A DNA stretch of 15,114 bases from DATFBY01 sp035253585 (GTDB lineage: Bacteria > Gemmatimonadota > Gemmatimonadetes > Gemmatimonadales > Gemmatimonadaceae). This document shows positions 13,097 to 15,114 of this stretch, piece after piece. The position numbers were made by a program, and so were the translations under genes. How positions within the stretch are numbered: position 1 is the stretch's first letter; every line of letters begins with the position of its first letter. Under the pieces are notes generated by a model. The model was not told the DNA's origin. It saw only the letters and a list, made by a program, of their open reading frames with translations, and made no database searches. The stretch lies in contig DATFBY010000088.1 in assembly GCA_035253585.1 (NCBI GenBank), forward strand, positions 1-15,114. Reading direction: 5' to 3'.

Positions 13097-14131
13097 ATGT
13101 CAACGCCACTTCCCGATCTGCTCACCATTTCAACCTCGCGCCAGGAGGCGATCCAACGCCTGGCGAAACACCTCGTGCCAAACACGCGCGCGGTGCTCTC
13201 GACGCACATCAATGCCGACGGCGACGGCTGCGGATCGGAGGCGGCACTCGCACGGCTGCTCGCTCAGCGCGGCGTGTCGTGCACGATCGTGAACCCCACG
13301 GCGTGGCCTTCGATGTTCGAGTTCCTCAAGGGGGACGACGTGCGCGAGCGCAGTGCCGACGGTGCGAAGGCGCTCGCCGGCGCCGACCTGCTCATCGTCC
13401 TGGACATCAGCGACGTGAAGCGGCTCGGAGTGCTCGCGGAAGCAGTGCGCGCGATGAAGGTGCCGCGGCTGGTCATCGATCATCACGTGCCGGCCGGCGA
13501 GCCGGCCGGCGACGAGATCCTTGCCGACACGACTGCCTGCGCCACGGGCGAGCTGATCTTCGACCTCGCCCGCGAGCTCGATCTCACCATCACTCCGGAG
13601 ATCGCGCGGTCGCTGTACACCGCGATCCTCACCGACACGGGCGGCTTCCGATTCTCCAATACGACGCCACGCTGTCATGCGATCGCCGCGCAGCTCCTGG
13701 CATCCGGCGTCGATCCCGAGGAGATGTACCAGCGCATCTACGCGTCGATGTCGCTTGGCCGCATGCATCTGCTGCGTGATGCCCTGCACGCCCTGGAGGT
13801 GGATGCCGAGCACGGGCTCTCGTGGATCACGCTCCCCGCGGGGTTGCTGGAGCGGTACGAGGTGCGCGCCGAGGAGCTCGATGGGATCGCCGAGTACGCC
13901 CGTGCGATCGCCGGTACGCGAATGGCGATCTTCTTCCGCGATCTGGGGCACGGACAGGTGAAGGTATCCTTCCGCAGCACCGGCGACACGGATGTAAATC
14001 GTTTCGCGCGCCGCTTCGGTGGTGGCGGTCACGCGCGCGCGTCGGGTGCGATGATTCCTGGTACGCTCGACGACGTGCGCAAGCGCGTCGTTGATGCGGC
14101 GCGCGAGTACGTGAACAGCAGCTCGACTTGA
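13097..14131 (+). CDS. nrnA: DHH-family phosphoesterase, NrnA-like (nanoRNase / pAp phosphatase)
   Basis: With the ATG at 13097 (a GTG directly before it at 13094 is the alternative) the protein has 344 residues, close to NrnA. Motifs of the DHH family follow in order: THINADGDGCGSE (H37, D41, D43), LDISD, VIDHHVP with the name-giving DHH, and TDTGGFRFSNT. The C-terminal DHHA1 domain shows VNRFARRFGGGGHARASGA, which binds the substrate. NrnA enzymes degrade very short RNAs and dephosphorylate 3'-phosphoadenosine 5'-phosphate; some relatives cleave linear cyclic-dinucleotide products such as pGpG. No extra N-terminal membrane or PAS domain is present, so it is not GdpP. No Shine-Dalgarno precedes the start. 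Confidence 0.88.
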   Translation: MSTPLPDLLTISTSRQEAIQRLAKHLVPNTRAVLSTHINADGDGCGSEAALARLLAQRGVSCTIVNPTAWPSMFEFLKGDDVRERSADGAKALAGADLLIVLDISDVKRLGVLAEAVRAMKVPRLVIDHHVPAGEPAGDEILADTTACATGELIFDLARELDLTITPEIARSLYTAILTDTGGFRFSNTTPRCHAIAAQLLASGVDPEEMYQRIYASMSLGRMHLLRDALHALEVDAEHGLSWITLPAGLLERYEVRAEELDGIAEYARAIAGTRMAIFFRDLGHGQVKVSFRSTGDTDVNRFARRFGGGGHARASGAMIPGTLDDVRKRVVDAAREYVNSSST

Positions 14132-14162
14132 ATTGCCCGCTTCTCCTCCTAGCTTCCGACGT

Positions 14163-14456
14163 ATGAGCATGTGGCGTCGACGTGGAGACAAAAACGGGAG
14201 CCAAGTCGCAGCCAGAATACGCGACACGCTGGCCGCACTCGGGCCGATGCTCCATCTGCCGAGCGCCGCGGTGGAGCTGGTGAGGTACGAAGCGAGGAGT
14301 GGTGTTGCCATTCTCCGATTCCAGGGCGATTGCCCGGATTGCGAGATGTCGGCGCTCACGCTTCGTCAGGCGGTGGAAGCGCATCTACGAACGCAGATCC
14401 CGGAGCTGCGCGAGATCCGCGCGGTCGGCGAGGACGAAGAGCGAGGGGGCGAATGA
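14163..14456 (+). CDS. NifU C-terminal-domain protein (Fe-S cluster scaffold or carrier)
   Basis: A 97-residue protein consisting mainly of one NifU C-terminal domain, with the cluster-binding CxxC (C57 and C60 in GDCPDCEMSALTLRQAVEAHL) and the following helix and strand ending IPELREIRAV. Such domains hold or pass Fe-S clusters in the cytoplasm. I took the ATG at 14163; an open frame begins 30 bases earlier at a TTG, and an ATG at 14169 is also possible. TTGAAT (14128-14133) and TAGCTT (14150-14155) may be a promoter placing the transcript start at the ATG; no Shine-Dalgarno is seen. The stop overlaps the mrp start (ATGA), so the two are translationally coupled and very likely work together. 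Confidence 0.85.
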   Translation: MSMWRRRGDKNGSQVAARIRDTLAALGPMLHLPSAAVELVRYEARSGVAILRFQGDCPDCEMSALTLRQAVEAHLRTQIPELREIRAVGEDEERGGE

Positions 14457-15114
14457 CGGGAGTGCTGGGGGAGCGGATCACCACCGCGCTTCGCTCGGTC
14501 GTGAATCCGCGCGTGGGCCGCGACGTGATTACCGCCGGTATGATCCGCGATCTCACCGTGAGCGACGACGGACGTGTTCGCATGAGCGTCGTACTCGCCT
14601 CGGTGGATCCCGCGTCGCTGGTGCGCGAGATCCGCCAGACGGTCGAGCGGCTCGACGGCATCACTGAAGTGCGTGTCGACGTCAAAGATCCGTCGCAGGC
14701 TGCGCCCTCGTCACCAGGAGCGATGCCGGGCCGGCCGGCCGGTGGCGGCCCGCGCACGCTGCCCGTCATGGAGCCGCCTCGTCAGGCAGCGCCTCGCCCG
14801 CACGCGCCGACGCCCGTCGCGTTTCCGCATCTCGGGCGGATCATCGCAGTCTCCAGCGGTAAGGGCGGCGTCGGCAAATCGACAGTGGCGACCAACCTCG
14901 CCATCGCCATGGCGCAGTCCGGCGCGCGCGTCGGGCTCATGGATGCCGACATCTACGGGCCGAACATTCCGCGGATGATGGGCATCTCGCAGCCGCCGCC
15001 GGTGATCGGCAATCGCATCATGCCGCTGGAGGCGCACGGCGTGAAGCTCATGAGCCTCGGCTTTCTGGTCGAGCGCGACCAGCCTGCGATCTGGCGCGGG
15101 CCGATCGTCATGAA
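14453..15114 (+). CDS. mrp: Mrp/ApbC P-loop ATPase, Fe-S cluster carrier (3' part cut off by window edge)
   Basis: From the ATG at 14453 there are 220 complete codons before the right edge. Residues 1-80 form a MIP18-type (DUF59) domain (NPRVGRDVITAGMIRDLTVSDDGRV...EVRVDV). A Pro- and Ala-rich linker (about 82-125) follows, then the ParA/MinD-like ATPase starts at IIAVSSGKGGVGKSTVATNLA with the deviant Walker A GKGGVGKS (136-143), DADIYGPNIPRMMG and the WRGPIVM segment conserved in Mrp. Mrp proteins load Fe-S clusters onto apo-proteins. The CxxC that binds the cluster would lie beyond the window. The upstream NifU-domain gene overlaps it by four bases, giving a compact cluster-transfer pair. 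Confidence 0.95.
   Translation, partial: MTGVLGERITTALRSVVNPRVGRDVITAGMIRDLTVSDDGRVRMSVVLASVDPASLVREIRQTVERLDGITEVRVDVKDPSQAAPSSPGAMPGRPAGGGPRTLPVMEPPRQAAPRPHAPTPVAFPHLGRIIAVSSGKGGVGKSTVATNLAIAMAQSGARVGLMDADIYGPNIPRMMGISQPPPVIGNRIMPLEAHGVKLMSLGFLVERDQPAIWRGPIVM

Noticed and set aside
13486..13511. Short GCCGGC-rich direct repeat inside nrnA
   Set aside because: It encodes PAGEPAGD in a loop after the DHH motif and is explained by GC-rich codon use.
13130..14359. 409-codon minus-strand open frame over nrnA
   Set aside because: The plus strand encodes all DHH and DHHA1 motifs; the minus-strand product has no recognisable features.

Overview
The window is GC-rich, gene-dense bacterial chromosome. 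High GC, diderm features (an outer-membrane beta-barrel protein and periplasmic murein enzymes), few clear Shine-Dalgarno sites and several GTG starts fit an environmental Gram-negative. The set and style of genes remind me of Gemmatimonadota, but that is an inference from gene content alone. No tRNA, rRNA, transposase, phage gene or CRISPR array is visible.

Layout. (1) Bases 1-3672 hold a minus-strand run of five close-packed genes, transcribed right to left: gpmI (glycolytic phosphoglycerate mutase), an outer-membrane beta-barrel protein, a BON-domain protein, a 6-pyruvoyl-tetrahydropterin synthase/QueD-family enzyme, and fdhD, which is cut by the left edge. (2) From a divergent intergenic region at about 3673-3750 the plus strand takes over: a secreted SH3-repeat protein, then two membrane-anchored L,D-transpeptidase-fold proteins (4901-6445), of which only the second keeps the catalytic motif. 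(3) A 226-base leader (6446-6671) carries a cyclic di-GMP-I (GEMM) type riboswitch whose 3' end abuts the Shine-Dalgarno of a GTG-started M15-family (MepK-like) peptidase. A tandem paralogue, a small Pro-rich protein and a DUF1232 membrane protein follow, probably as one operon (6672-9675). (4) guaB (IMP dehydrogenase) has its own promoter and ends in a terminator nested inside a long inverted repeat of GGGACTC heptamers. (5) An APC-family amino-acid permease is followed by a strong hairpin. (6) nrnA, a NifU C-terminal-domain protein and mrp/apbC (cut by the right edge) close the window.

The most notable part is 3751-9675, which reads as a cell-envelope module. An L,D-transpeptidase makes 3-3 peptidoglycan crosslinks, and an apparently dead paralogue sits beside it. 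Just downstream is a pair of peptidases resembling MepK, the enzyme that cuts 3-3 crosslinks, and their leader looks like a c-di-GMP sensor. This suggests that second-messenger signalling tunes crosslink turnover. A second signal is a GGGACTC-based palindromic repeat, seen once as a perfect copy around the guaB terminator and once as a decayed copy read in frame inside the SH3-repeat gene.
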